From Tabrizicola thermarum (GTDB taxonomy: Bacteria; Pseudomonadota; Alphaproteobacteria; Rhodobacterales; Rhodobacteraceae): 53,828 nucleotides of DNA. The DNA lies in the NCBI RefSeq assembly GCF_003574395.1, contig NZ_QMJY01000072.1, positions 1 to 53,828 of the forward strand, given 5' to 3'. Shown here piece by piece: positions 23,749-32,633 of the stretch (the stretch's first letter is position 1; each line of letters opens with the position of its first letter). The notes beneath the pieces were generated by a model, which saw nothing but the letters and a program-made list of their open reading frames with translations, made no database searches and was not told the DNA's origin. The translations under genes and the position numbers were made by a program.

Positions 23749-23798
23749 GGGCTCACCCCCGTCGTCGGACGGGGCGGCCGTCGCGCCGTGTGGGCGCG

Positions 23799-24089
23799 TC
23801 AGGCGGCGTGTTCGCCTTCCTTGAAGGCGCTGTCGGTGATCTGGCGCAGCAGGCCCGCGTAGTGCTGCAGCGTCCCGACATGCCCCCAGTGGATCTCGTC
23901 GGGGTGGGTCTCGAAATGGTCGTCGCTGAGGGCTTTCAGGCGCTCCAGCATGGTGTCGATCTCGGCCTTGGCGGCGATGAAGGCGTCGAGGGCTTTGTTC
24001 GACCGCTCCCTCGAACCGGTGGCGGGAGCGGTCTCACTGTCGGCGGCGCGGCGGGTCGTCATGGCGGGGCATCCTTCGGTGAGTTGCAT
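23799..24089 (-). CDS. Small acidic phage protein, unknown
   Basis: 96 residues from ATG 24089 with GGAAGG 5 bp upstream; ATG 24062 also has a GAAGGA, so a shorter form is possible. The core is helical (NKALDAFIAAKAEIDTMLERLKAL, then HWGHVGTLQHYAGLLRQI). Common beside terminase genes in Rhodobacteraceae prophages; function unknown. Divergent from the small terminase gene. Confidence 0.65.
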   Translation of the reverse strand: MQLTEGCPAMTTRRAADSETAPATGSRERSNKALDAFIAAKAEIDTMLERLKALSDDHFETHPDEIHWGHVGTLQHYAGLLRQITDSAFKEGEHAA

Positions 24090-24178
24090 CGTTTCCTTCC
24101 GATCAGATTCGCTCTGTCGCGTCCTCTAATCAACTGAATACCAAGCAATATCATCAGCTTGATCGGATTGTCCTCGCC

Positions 24179-24715
24179 ATGAAGGGCATGAGCGAACGCG
24201 AGTATGCGGCCCATTCCGGCCTCTCCCGCGGCGGGGTGCAGAAGGCTCGGAAGAACGGGCGGCTGGTGGTCCATGACGACGGGTCGATCAACGCCGCGGC
24301 CTCGGACGTGCGGCGGGCCGAGATGACGGACCCCGACCAGCAGCGCCGGTCGTTGGGCGGTGACGGGCTGGCCAGCGGCCCCGGCGACACGACATCGTAT
24401 ATCAAGGCGCGCACGGCGCTGACGGTCTACGCGGCGCAGGAACGTCAGCTGGCCGTCCAGAAAAAGAAGAGCACGCTGGTCGACCGCGCGCGGGCGGAAA
24501 CACTGGTGTTTCGTCTCGCACGGCAGGAACGGGATGTCTGGGTGACCTGGCCCGGACGGGTGGCCGCGCTGATGGCGGCGCAGATCATGGCGGAGGTGGA
24601 ACGGCATTCCGGGGCATCGGTGACGATCGAGACCGCGATCATGCAGAGGGTGCTGGAAGCCCATGTCCGCGAACAGCTCGACGCCCTCGCCGACCTCCGG
24701 GTTTCCCTCGGATGA
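24179..24715 (+). CDS. Terminase small subunit-like protein (Nu1-like)
   Basis: 178 residues. The N-terminus is a helix-turn-helix (SEREYAAHSGLSRGGVQKARKNGRL) as in Nu1, followed by a charged helical region (RARAETLVFRLARQERDVW) and a C-terminal LEAHVREQLDALADL. It would bind the packaging site and present it to the large subunit. No good ribosome site precedes ATG 24179 or ATG 24188, and the frame is open further upstream, so the start is uncertain. It overlaps the large subunit gene by 53 bp. Confidence 0.75.
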   Translation: MKGMSEREYAAHSGLSRGGVQKARKNGRLVVHDDGSINAAASDVRRAEMTDPDQQRRSLGGDGLASGPGDTTSYIKARTALTVYAAQERQLAVQKKKSTLVDRARAETLVFRLARQERDVWVTWPGRVAALMAAQIMAEVERHSGASVTIETAIMQRVLEAHVREQLDALADLRVSLG

Positions 24716-26702
24716 CGACAACGACCTGACCGCCGGTCTCGACCTCGGCTTCGATGGCGCCGAGGATCTGCTACGGGTCTGGCGGCAGGGGCTGCGGCCT
24801 GATCCGAACCTGACGGTGTCGGAATGGGCGGATCAGCATCGCTGGCTGTCGTCGCGCGGCGCGGCCGAGCCGGGGCGGTATCGCACCGCCCGCGCGCCCT
24901 ACCTGCGCGAGATCATGGATGCGCTGTCCCCAGGCCATCCGGCGCAGCGCATCACCTTCATGAAGGCCGCGCAGGTGGGCGCGACCGAGGCCGGGAACAA
25001 CTGGATCGGCTTCGTCATCCACCACGCGCCGGGGCCGATGCTGGCGGTGCTGCCGAGCCTCGAACTGGCAAAGCGCACCTCGCGGGGCCGTCTAGATCCC
25101 CTGATAGCGGACAGCCCGGCGCTGCGCGAGCGGGTCAACCCGGCCCGGTCGCGGGATGCCGGGAATTCGATGCTGTCGAAGGAGTTTCCCGGCGGCATCC
25201 TCGTGCTGACCGGCGCGAACTCGGCCACCGGCCTGCGATCGATGCCCGCGCGCTATGTCTTCCTCGACGAGGTCGACGCCTATCCAGCCTCGGCCGACGA
25301 GGAAGGCGATCCGGTCACGCTGGCCGAGGCGCGGACCACCACCTTCTCGCACCGGCGTAAGGTCTTCATGGTCTCGACGCCCACGATCCGGGGGCTGAGC
25401 CGAATCGAGCGCGAGTTCGAGGCATCGGACCAGCGACGTTACTTCGTGCCCTGCCCGCACTGCGGGGCGATGCAGTGGCTGCAGTTCGACCGACTGCGCT
25501 GGGCGAAGGGGAAGCCGGAGACCGCCGTCTACCATTGCGAGGGTTGCGAACGCCCCATCGCCGAGCACCACAAGACCGAGATGCTGGCCAAGGGTGAGTG
25601 GCGGGCGACAGCGGTTTCCAGGGATCCGAAGGCCATCGGCTTCCACCTCTCGGCGCTCTATTCACCGCTCGGGTGGAAAAGCTGGTCAGACGTGGCGCGG
25701 GAATGGCTGGCGGCCCAGGGGTCGGACGAAACGCTGCGCGTCGCGCGCAACACGCTTCTGGGCGAGACATGGGTCGAAAGCGGCGACGCGCCGGAATGGC
25801 AACGGCTGGCAGATCGGCGGGAAGCCTGGAAGCCGGGCACGGTGCCCATGGCCGGGTTGTTCCTGACCGCCGGGGCCGACGTGCAGAGGGACCGGATCGA
25901 AGTCGATATCTGGGCCTGGGGCCGGGGGCTCGAGTCCTGGCTCGTCGATCACATCGTGATCCCGGGCGGCCCTGACGATCCGGCCGCATGGGACAAGCTG
26001 ACCGCCCTGCTCGGCCGGTCGTGGCAGCATGCCAACGGTGCCTTCATGACCGTGGCGCGGCTGGGCATCGACACCGGCTATGAAGCAGCGGCCGTTTATG
26101 CCTGGTCGCGCAAGGTCGGGTTTGAGCAAGTCGCGCCGCTGAAGGGCCTCGAAGGGTTCAACCGTTCGGCCCCCGTTTCTGGACCGACCTATGTCGATGC
26201 CACCATCCGCGGGAAACGGCTGCGCCGCGGCGCGCGGCTCTGGTCGGTGGCGACCGCGACGTTCAAGGCCGAGACCTACCGCTTCCTGCGGATCGAACGC
26301 CCCTCAGACGAAGACCGCGCCACCGCGCTGCTCGACGCTCCGGGCACGATCCACCTTCCCTGCTGGGCCGACACCGAATGGCTGAAGCAGCTGGTGGCGG
26401 AACAGCTGGTCACGATCCGCAACAAGCGCGGCTATGCCCATCAGGAATGGCAGAAGATGCGCGAGCGGAACGAGGCGCTGGACTGCCGGGTATATGCCCG
26501 CGCCGCGGCTTGGATCCTCGGTGCCGACCGATGGGACGAGGCCACGTGGCGGCGGCTCGAGGCCCAGGCGGGCGTGGAAACGCGCATGACCGCGGCCGTG
26601 GCGGCCGAAACCACAAACGACCCGGCCCAGCCCAAGGCCGGAACACTGACCACGCCACGCCGGAAACGGCGGGCCTACACCCCGAACTTCATGAGGGACT
26701 GA
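24663..26702 (+). CDS. terL: Terminase large subunit (GpA family)
   Basis: 679 residues. A Walker A-like segment KAAQVGATEAGNNWI, ATPase Walker B VFLDEVDAYP and the coupling motif VSTPTIRG lie in the first 250 residues. A zinc-binding motif CPHCGAMQW...CEGCERPI follows, then the nuclease part with GADVQRDRIEVDIW and GIDTGYEA. This is the lambda gpA family, which cuts cos ends and pumps DNA into the prohead. Confidence 0.95.
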   Translation: MSANSSTPSPTSGFPSDDDNDLTAGLDLGFDGAEDLLRVWRQGLRPDPNLTVSEWADQHRWLSSRGAAEPGRYRTARAPYLREIMDALSPGHPAQRITFMKAAQVGATEAGNNWIGFVIHHAPGPMLAVLPSLELAKRTSRGRLDPLIADSPALRERVNPARSRDAGNSMLSKEFPGGILVLTGANSATGLRSMPARYVFLDEVDAYPASADEEGDPVTLAEARTTTFSHRRKVFMVSTPTIRGLSRIEREFEASDQRRYFVPCPHCGAMQWLQFDRLRWAKGKPETAVYHCEGCERPIAEHHKTEMLAKGEWRATAVSRDPKAIGFHLSALYSPLGWKSWSDVAREWLAAQGSDETLRVARNTLLGETWVESGDAPEWQRLADRREAWKPGTVPMAGLFLTAGADVQRDRIEVDIWAWGRGLESWLVDHIVIPGGPDDPAAWDKLTALLGRSWQHANGAFMTVARLGIDTGYEAAAVYAWSRKVGFEQVAPLKGLEGFNRSAPVSGPTYVDATIRGKRLRRGARLWSVATATFKAETYRFLRIERPSDEDRATALLDAPGTIHLPCWADTEWLKQLVAEQLVTIRNKRGYAHQEWQKMRERNEALDCRVYARAAAWILGADRWDEATWRRLEAQAGVETRMTAAVAAETTNDPAQPKAGTLTTPRRKRRAYTPNFMRD

Positions 26703-26914
26703 TGGACCTGGAACGCATGCAGGCCCTGCTCACGGCACTGCAGGAAGCCCGCTTCGCCGGGCTGCGCAGCGTCAGCTATGACGGCAAGACGGTGACCTAT
26801 GGCTCGGACGCCGAACTGGCGACGGCGATCAGGGATCTGGAAGGCCGGATCGCGACCGCCTCTGCCACGCCGCGTCGCCGCCGCTGGGGTACTGTGGCCA
26901 CGAAGGGTCTGTGA
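26702..26914 (+). CDS. gpW-like head-tail joining protein
   Basis: 70 residues, ATG overlapping the terminase stop (TGATG). Sequence MQALLTALQEARFAGLRSVSYDGKTVTYGSDAELATAIRDLE has the helix-hairpin-helix layout of gpW, which seals the connector and provides the tail docking site. Position between terminase and portal is as in lambda. Confidence 0.85.
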   Translation: MDLERMQALLTALQEARFAGLRSVSYDGKTVTYGSDAELATAIRDLEGRIATASATPRRRRWGTVATKGL

Positions 26915-26916
26915 CC

Positions 26917-28422
26917 ATGGTCTTCGACGCCTTCCGCGCGCGGCTCGGGTCCATCATCGGCGGGTTCGACGCCGCGCAGTCGCACCGCCGCATGCGCGGC
27001 TTCCGCGCCACCCGGGCGCATGTGAACACGCTGATCGCCGCCTCCGGCGAGACCATCACGGCCCGCGCCCGCTGGCTGGTCAGGAACAACGGCTATGCGG
27101 CGAACGCTGTCGATGCCTTTGCGAATCATGTCGTCGGCGACGGCATCAAGCCCTCGTCGAAGATCGTGGATGGAGCAAAGAAGGAGGAATTGCAGAAGCT
27201 CTGGCTTGCCTGGACCGACGAAGCCGATGCCGAGGGGCTGACCGACTTCTTCGGCCTGCAGCGCCGGGCTGCGCGGGAGGTGTTTCTGGCGGGTGAGGTC
27301 TTCCTGCGCATCCGCGCACGGCGTGCCGAAGATGGTCTGACGGTGCCGATGCAGCTGCAGATGCTGCCCTCGGAAATGCTGCCAAAGGACATGACCCGCG
27401 TCCTGCCCGGCGCGGGATCGATCCGGCAGGGCATCGAGTTCGACGGGATCGGCCGCCGCGTGGCCTATCACTTCCTGCGCCGCCATCCGGGCGACATGAC
27501 CGATCCGGGGATGGCCGGGGAAACCGTCCGGGTTCCGGCCTCGGAGGTGATCCACATCCTTGACCCGGTCGAGGCGGGCCAGCTGCGCGGCGTGTCGCGC
27601 TTTGCCGCGGCCGTGGTGAAGCTGTTCACGCTGGACCTCTACGACGACGCCGAACTGGAGCGGAAAAAGACAGCGGCGATGTTCGCCATGTTCATCACCT
27701 CGCCCGCCCCGGAAACCGCCCTCGATCCGGCCGAAGAGGATCTGGAGGTCGAACCCGGCCAGGTGGTGCGGCTGGATCCCGGCGAAGACGTGACCACGCC
27801 TTCGACGCCGGACTCTGGCAGCACCTACGAGCCGTTCCAGTACCGGACTCTCTTGCAGATCGGCGCGGCGCTGGGCGTGCCCTATGGCTATCTGACGGGC
27901 GATACCGCGAAGGGGAACTTCTCGAACACCCGGATCGCCCTCGTCGACTTCCGCCGCCGCATCTCGGCCTTCCAGTATTCCGTGATGGTCTATCAGCTCT
28001 GCCGCGCCGTCTGGGCGCGCTGGATGGACATGGCGGTGCTGGCGGATGCAATGGACTTGCCGGGCTATGCCACCGACCGGCGCCAATACCTCGCCTGCGA
28101 CTGGCTCCCCACGAAATGGGACTGGATCGACCCGGCCAAGGATGCCGCGGCCGAGATCCTGCAGATCGAGGCGGGCCTGAAATCCCGCACGCAAGCCATC
28201 GCCGAACGCGGCTACGACGCCGAGCAGGTCGACCGCGAAATCGCCGCAGAACGCAGACGCGAGGCCGAACTGGGTCTCGACTTCCGGCGGCCGGGATCGC
28301 CCGCGCAGGCGGCAGGCCGCGGCAGCGAGGATCAGGGCGGCGAAACGGACCCTGACGATGAGGACCAGCGCGAGAATGACGATGTCGAGGACCGGGAACC
28401 CCGGCCTGCGGAGGAAGGATGA
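26917..28422 (+). CDS. Phage portal protein (lambda gpB family)
   Basis: About 501 residues from ATG 26917 (GAAGG 10 bp upstream); GTG 26911, which overlaps the previous stop, would add two. Typical lambda-portal segments are TITARARWLVRNNGYAANAVDAF, VLPGAGSIRQGIEFD, VIHILDPVEAGQLRGVSRF, then GVPYGYLTGDTAKGNFSNTR. It forms the dodecameric ring through which DNA enters. Confidence 0.95.
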   Translation: MVFDAFRARLGSIIGGFDAAQSHRRMRGFRATRAHVNTLIAASGETITARARWLVRNNGYAANAVDAFANHVVGDGIKPSSKIVDGAKKEELQKLWLAWTDEADAEGLTDFFGLQRRAAREVFLAGEVFLRIRARRAEDGLTVPMQLQMLPSEMLPKDMTRVLPGAGSIRQGIEFDGIGRRVAYHFLRRHPGDMTDPGMAGETVRVPASEVIHILDPVEAGQLRGVSRFAAAVVKLFTLDLYDDAELERKKTAAMFAMFITSPAPETALDPAEEDLEVEPGQVVRLDPGEDVTTPSTPDSGSTYEPFQYRTLLQIGAALGVPYGYLTGDTAKGNFSNTRIALVDFRRRISAFQYSVMVYQLCRAVWARWMDMAVLADAMDLPGYATDRRQYLACDWLPTKWDWIDPAKDAAAEILQIEAGLKSRTQAIAERGYDAEQVDREIAAERRREAELGLDFRRPGSPAQAAGRGSEDQGGETDPDDEDQRENDDVEDREPRPAEEG

Positions 28423-29732
28423 TGCACCACACCCAGATCGCCCAGCGCGTCTTCAACACGCCCCTGATGGTCGATCCCGCCAAAGCGCTGGCCTTCCTGA
28501 CCGGGCTTGGCCCTCGGATCGTTGGGCGGGAAGTCAGCATCGAAGGTTTGGAAATCTCGGCCGAAGATCGGGATGCCGCCAACCTCCCTTCCCGCGGCTC
28601 TCTCTTCGGCGACGACCTGACCAAACGCCAGGCGCGAAACGGTGGCCTGCCCTTCGCCGTCGTGGACGGCATCGCTGTCATCGAGATCGCGGGCACGCTC
28701 GTCCATCGCGGGGCGTGGATCGGGCAATCCTCCGGCCTGACCTCCTATGAGAGGATCGCGGCGCAGTTGCAGGCGGCGCTGGCCGACCCCGCCATCCGCG
28801 GCATCGCGCTCGACATCGACAGCTTCGGTGGCGAGGTGGCCGGTGCCTTCGACCTGGCTGACCGCATCCGCGCGGCGCGTCAGGTCAAACCCGTGCAGGC
28901 TTTCGTCGCCGATCACGCCCTCTCGGCCGCCTATGCGCTGGCCTCCCAGGCCGACCGGATCATCCTGCCCCGCACCGGCGCCGTTGGCAGCATCGGCGTC
29001 GTGGCCATGCACAGCGACATGAGCGGGGCGCTCGACCAGAAGGGCATCGCAGTGACGCTGATCCACGCAGGCGCCCGCAAGGTCGATGCGAACCCTTACC
29101 AGCCCCTGCCCGAGGCGGTCCGCGACCGGATCGAGGGCGAATTGGAAGACCTGCGCCAGCTCTTCGCCGAGACCGTCGCCGAAGGGCGCGGCCGCCGCCT
29201 CGACACAAGCCAGGCACTGGGCACCGAGGCCGCCGTGTTCCGCGGGGAGGCGGCGGTCTTCGCCGGTCTTGCCGACGAGGTGGCCGATCCGGTCACCGCC
29301 TTCCGCGCTTTCGCCGCCGCACCCCGCGGCACATCCACCCCCAGAGGAAAGGGCCCGATGATGACCACCGCCCCCGAAGATCATGCGCAGCCCTCGGCCG
29401 CGCCTGCCATCAGTCCTGCGCCGGAACCGGCCGCGCCCACGGCAATCGCACCGCCGCAAACCACGGCGGCCGCCATGTCGCCCGAAGCGATCCGGGCCGA
29501 GGCGGCTGAGGTCGCGCAGGTCTGCGCGCAGGCCGCGCGCCTCGGCATCCAGATCGACGCCGCCGATGCGGTCGCCAAGGGCGTGAAGCCGGAAGCGCTG
29601 CGCGCCAAGGTCCTGGCCGATCTAGCTGCCCGAAGCGACGCCGCGGGCATCATCGCCACCGCCCCGGCCGTGGGCGCGAAGGAAAGCCACATCGTGGCAG
29701 CCGCGAAGAAATCGGCCGCCGCCTCGCGCTGA
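28419..29732 (+). CDS. S49-type head maturation protease with scaffold tail
   Basis: 437 residues. The first 320 are a SppA-like serine protease (IALDIDSFGGEVAGAF, nucleophile in ADHALSAAYALAS near residue 168, GSIGVVAMHSDMS). Residues 310-437 are Ala/Pro-rich and helical, as in lambda gpC, whose C-terminal part doubles as the scaffold Nu3. A good internal start is present at 29358. GAGGAAGG lies directly before the gene's ATG. Confidence 0.9.
   Translation: MMHHTQIAQRVFNTPLMVDPAKALAFLTGLGPRIVGREVSIEGLEISAEDRDAANLPSRGSLFGDDLTKRQARNGGLPFAVVDGIAVIEIAGTLVHRGAWIGQSSGLTSYERIAAQLQAALADPAIRGIALDIDSFGGEVAGAFDLADRIRAARQVKPVQAFVADHALSAAYALASQADRIILPRTGAVGSIGVVAMHSDMSGALDQKGIAVTLIHAGARKVDANPYQPLPEAVRDRIEGELEDLRQLFAETVAEGRGRRLDTSQALGTEAAVFRGEAAVFAGLADEVADPVTAFRAFAAAPRGTSTPRGKGPMMTTAPEDHAQPSAAPAISPAPEPAAPTAIAPPQTTAAAMSPEAIRAEAAEVAQVCAQAARLGIQIDAADAVAKGVKPEALRAKVLADLAARSDAAGIIATAPAVGAKESHIVAAAKKSAAASR
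29358..29732 (+). CDS. Internal start for the scaffolding protein (Nu3-like)
   Basis: Within the protease gene and in the same frame, ATGATG at 29358 follows AGGAAAGGG by 4-5 bp, a better ribosome site than most genes here have. The 124-residue product (EDHAQPSAAP, then helical EAIRAEAAEVAQVCAQAARLG and GVKPEALRAKVLADLAARSD) matches the place and character of lambda Nu3. Expression from this site is inferred. Confidence 0.65.
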   Translation: MMTTAPEDHAQPSAAPAISPAPEPAAPTAIAPPQTTAAAMSPEAIRAEAAEVAQVCAQAARLGIQIDAADAVAKGVKPEALRAKVLADLAARSDAAGIIATAPAVGAKESHIVAAAKKSAAASR

Positions 29733-29806
29733 TCCCGGCACCGATCACTGCCGCGCGCGCCATCGAACAGCGCACCCCATCCCCCGAACACCGTGGAGAC
29801 TGAACC

Positions 29807-30187
29807 ATGCCCGTCCTGACGGAACCGCCCAGCATGGGCGATGTCCTCAAATATGAGGTCAACCCGAACTACACCCGCGAGGTGGTGACGCTGCTCGCGG
29901 GCACGCCCTATCCCGTCGGCGCCGTCCTTGGCCGCATCACGGCCAGCGGCAAATACAAGCTCGCGACCAGCAGCGGCACCGATGGCGCACAGATCGCCTC
30001 GGCCGTCCTGCTCTATGCCGTCGATGCGACGTTGGCCGATGCCACCGGCATCGTCGTGGCCCGCGGCCCGGTCATCGTCTCGCGCGCGGGTCTCGCCTAC
30101 GACGCCACTGTCGATGACGGGGCAAAGATCACCACCAAGATCGGCCAGCTGGCCGCCGCAGGCATCGTCGCGCGCGACAGCGTCTGA
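29807..30187 (+). CDS. Head decoration protein (gpD-like)
   Basis: 126 residues; GGAG 9 bp before the ATG. Sequence YEVNPNYTREVVTLLAGTPYPVGAVLGRIT...YKLATSSGTDG...AVDATLADATGIVVARGPVIVSR is characteristic of the lambda-D-like HDPD family, trimers that stabilise the expanded capsid. Lies between protease and major capsid genes as in lambda. Confidence 0.92.
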   Translation: MPVLTEPPSMGDVLKYEVNPNYTREVVTLLAGTPYPVGAVLGRITASGKYKLATSSGTDGAQIASAVLLYAVDATLADATGIVVARGPVIVSRAGLAYDATVDDGAKITTKIGQLAAAGIVARDSV

Positions 30188-30215
30188 TCCCCCTCATTCC
30201 CCCGGAGCATCCCCC

Positions 30216-31241
30216 ATGACCCTCGTCCGCAATCCCTTCGACGCTGGCGGCTATTCGCTGGCCGAGATGACGCAGGCCATCAACATCCTGCCCAACCTCT
30301 ACACCCGCCTCGCCCAGATCGGCCTCTTCCGCTTCGAAGGGGTCAGCCAGCGCTCGGTCATCATCGAGCAATACGAGGGCGTCCTCAGCCTCCTGCCCTC
30401 CGTCCCCCTCGGCGGCCCCGCCACCGTCGGCACCCGTGAAGGCCGGTCCATGCGCAGCTTCGCCCTGCCGTGGATCCCGCATGACGACGTGGTCCTGCCT
30501 GCCGACATCCAGGGACAGCCCGCGCTGGGCGGCGCGTTCGATGCGGCCGATCCCCTCGTCGAGGTGATGAACCGCAAGCTCCTCCTCATGCGGCGCAAAC
30601 ATGCCCAGACCCGGGAATACATGGAGATGAACGCGCTCCGCGGCATCGTGAAGGATGGCGCGGGCACGACGCTCTACAACTACTTCACCGAGTTCGGCCT
30701 GGCGCAAATCTCCGTCGACTTCGTCCTCGGCACCGCAGGCACGAACGTGCAGGGCAAGGTCCGTGAGGTGCTGCGCGCCATCGAGGACAACCTGCTGGGC
30801 GAGGCCATGACCAGCGTCCATGCCCTCGTCAGCCGCGAGTTCTTCGACAAGCTGATCGCCCATCCCAAGACGGAAGAGGCCTACAAGTTCTATGCCTCTA
30901 CCGGCGCCCAGCCCCTGCGCGAGGATGTGCGGCGGAACTTCCCCTTCGGCGGGATCCTGTTCGAGGAATACTCCGGTACCGTCACCCTCTCGACCAAGGC
31001 CACCGAACGGCTGGTTCCGGCGAACGAGGGCATCGCCTTCCCGCTCGGCACGATGGACACCTTCACAACCTATGGCGGCCCGGCGAACCTGCTGGAAACC
31101 GCCAACACCATCGGCCTGCCTCTCTACGCCCGCCAGCATCTGGACGAGAAAGGCCGCTGGATCGACGTCATGACCGAGGCCTCGATCCTGCCGGTGAACA
31201 AGCGGCCGCGGCTGGCGATCCGCCTGCACACGTCGAACTGA
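30216..31241 (+). CDS. Major capsid protein (gpE family)
   Basis: 341 residues from ATG 30216 with GGAG upstream. MTLVRNPFDAGGYSLAEMTQAINILPNLY, RSMRSFALPWIPHDDVVLPADIQG and the C-terminal IGLPLYARQHLDEKGRWI mark the lambda gpE family. It makes the icosahedral shell together with the decoration protein. Length is as usual for the family. Confidence 0.95.
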   Translation: MTLVRNPFDAGGYSLAEMTQAINILPNLYTRLAQIGLFRFEGVSQRSVIIEQYEGVLSLLPSVPLGGPATVGTREGRSMRSFALPWIPHDDVVLPADIQGQPALGGAFDAADPLVEVMNRKLLLMRRKHAQTREYMEMNALRGIVKDGAGTTLYNYFTEFGLAQISVDFVLGTAGTNVQGKVREVLRAIEDNLLGEAMTSVHALVSREFFDKLIAHPKTEEAYKFYASTGAQPLREDVRRNFPFGGILFEEYSGTVTLSTKATERLVPANEGIAFPLGTMDTFTTYGGPANLLETANTIGLPLYARQHLDEKGRWIDVMTEASILPVNKRPRLAIRLHTSN

Positions 31242-31252
31242 CGGACGCACCC

Positions 31253-31567
31253 ATGTCCGTCTTTGCTGCCGCCATGGACCGCATCTTCACCGATGCCTCC
31301 ATGGCGGCCCCGGCCCTCTGGATCTCGGCCACCACATCCGAGGAACGCCCGATCCGCATCATCCGCCACGCCCCGGATCGCGTGACCGACTTCGACGCGG
31401 GGCGCTTCGTTAGCGACACGACGGTGGTGGATGTGCGCGTCGCCGACCTGCCCACCCCGCGCCCGGGCGACGTGATCGTCATCGGCGCGGACAGCCATGT
31501 CATCCAGGGGGAACCGCTGCGCGACCGGGAACGGCTGATCTGGACGCTGGACCTGAGGCCCGCATGA
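31253..31567 (+). CDS. Head-tail joining protein (gpFII-like)
   Basis: 104 residues: AAAMDRIFTDASMAAPALW, VRVADLPTPRPGDVIVIG, then VIQGEPLRDRERLIWTLDLRPA. It is the right size and place for the tail-terminus connector protein gpFII and ends with the usual L-D-x-RP. Its stop overlaps the next ATG by 4 bp. Confidence 0.85.
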   Translation: MSVFAAAMDRIFTDASMAAPALWISATTSEERPIRIIRHAPDRVTDFDAGRFVSDTTVVDVRVADLPTPRPGDVIVIGADSHVIQGEPLRDRERLIWTLDLRPA

Positions 31568-32208
31568 GGCTGAAGCTGGAAATCAGCCCCGACCTTGCAG
31601 CCCTGCTGCAGGCCGAAATCGCCGCGGGCGAGAAGGCCGTCACCACCGCCATGCGCGAGGCGGGCATGGGCCTCAAATCTGCCTGGCGCGGCCAGATCAC
31701 CGGCGCGAGCCTTGGCACCCGGCTTGGAAACTCGATCCGCCTCGCAACCTATCCCAAGGGCAGTGAGAGCCTGAACGCCGCGGCGCTGGTCTGGTCGAAC
31801 GCCCCGGTGATCGTCGGCGCGCATGACGCGGGGCCGATGATCCGGTCGCGCAACGGGTTCTGGCTGGCCATCCCCACCCCGGCCGCGGGCAAATCCACCC
31901 GCGGCGGGCGTATCACCCCCGGCGACTGGGAACGCCGTACAGGGCTGCGGCTGCGCTTCATCTACCGCCGCCGCGGTCCGAGCTTGCTGGTGGCCGAGGG
32001 GCGGCTGAACAGCAAGGGACATGCGGTTGCGTCACGAGCTAAAACCGGTCGCGGGCTGACCACAGCGCCGATCTTCCTGCTGGTACCGCAGGTCAAGCTG
32101 CGCAAGCGGCTCGATCTTGCGCGGGATGCGGAGCGGGCCATCGACGGCGTGCCGGGGCGGATCGTGGCGGGGTGGGTAGAGGAGAAAGGAAGCGGACTTC
32201 TGCGATAG
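31564..32208 (+). CDS. DUF6441 tail completion-type protein
   Basis: 214 residues (MRLKLEISPDLAALLQAEIAAGEKAVTTAMREAG, then SWRGQI-like AWRGQITGASLGTRLGNSIR and LRFIYRRRGPSLLVAEGRLN). Matches my memory of DUF6441, found between head-joining and tail-terminator genes in alphaproteobacterial phages. Probably a Z-like tail completion protein. The gene that should follow it directly now lies beyond an inserted block (32209-33947). Confidence 0.75.
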   Translation: MRLKLEISPDLAALLQAEIAAGEKAVTTAMREAGMGLKSAWRGQITGASLGTRLGNSIRLATYPKGSESLNAAALVWSNAPVIVGAHDAGPMIRSRNGFWLAIPTPAAGKSTRGGRITPGDWERRTGLRLRFIYRRRGPSLLVAEGRLNSKGHAVASRAKTGRGLTTAPIFLLVPQVKLRKRLDLARDAERAIDGVPGRIVAGWVEEKGSGLLR

Positions 32209-32633
32209 GGACGGATACAACATCGATATCGCGGCGGCAGCACGAGCCAGACAACCAAGTTACAGCGGTAGTTCGGGGGCGTATCAGTCCCAACGATCAA
32301 CCCAACTGTATTGCGGAGGGATAGTTGCGTTCTGGATCAGATCAGGATTGACGATCTCCTGCCCATCGCAGATCAGCACGGCTGGGCCAACGCAACGATG
32401 CTGATACCTTGAGGCTATTTGGTCGGAGAAACTCATCACCTTCTTAGACAATTGCATCGGCGACGTGCTGGACGGATATGGCAGCTTTGGAGACGGGAAC
32501 ACAACCAGATGATCATAGATCAGCGCAATAGGAAAATAATCGGTCCTAAAGCGCATTAACCCAATGCAAGGATTGGCAATCTCTCTTGTCGGCACCTCAA
32601 TAAGATAATTCCAATACATGAGCTCAGTATCTG

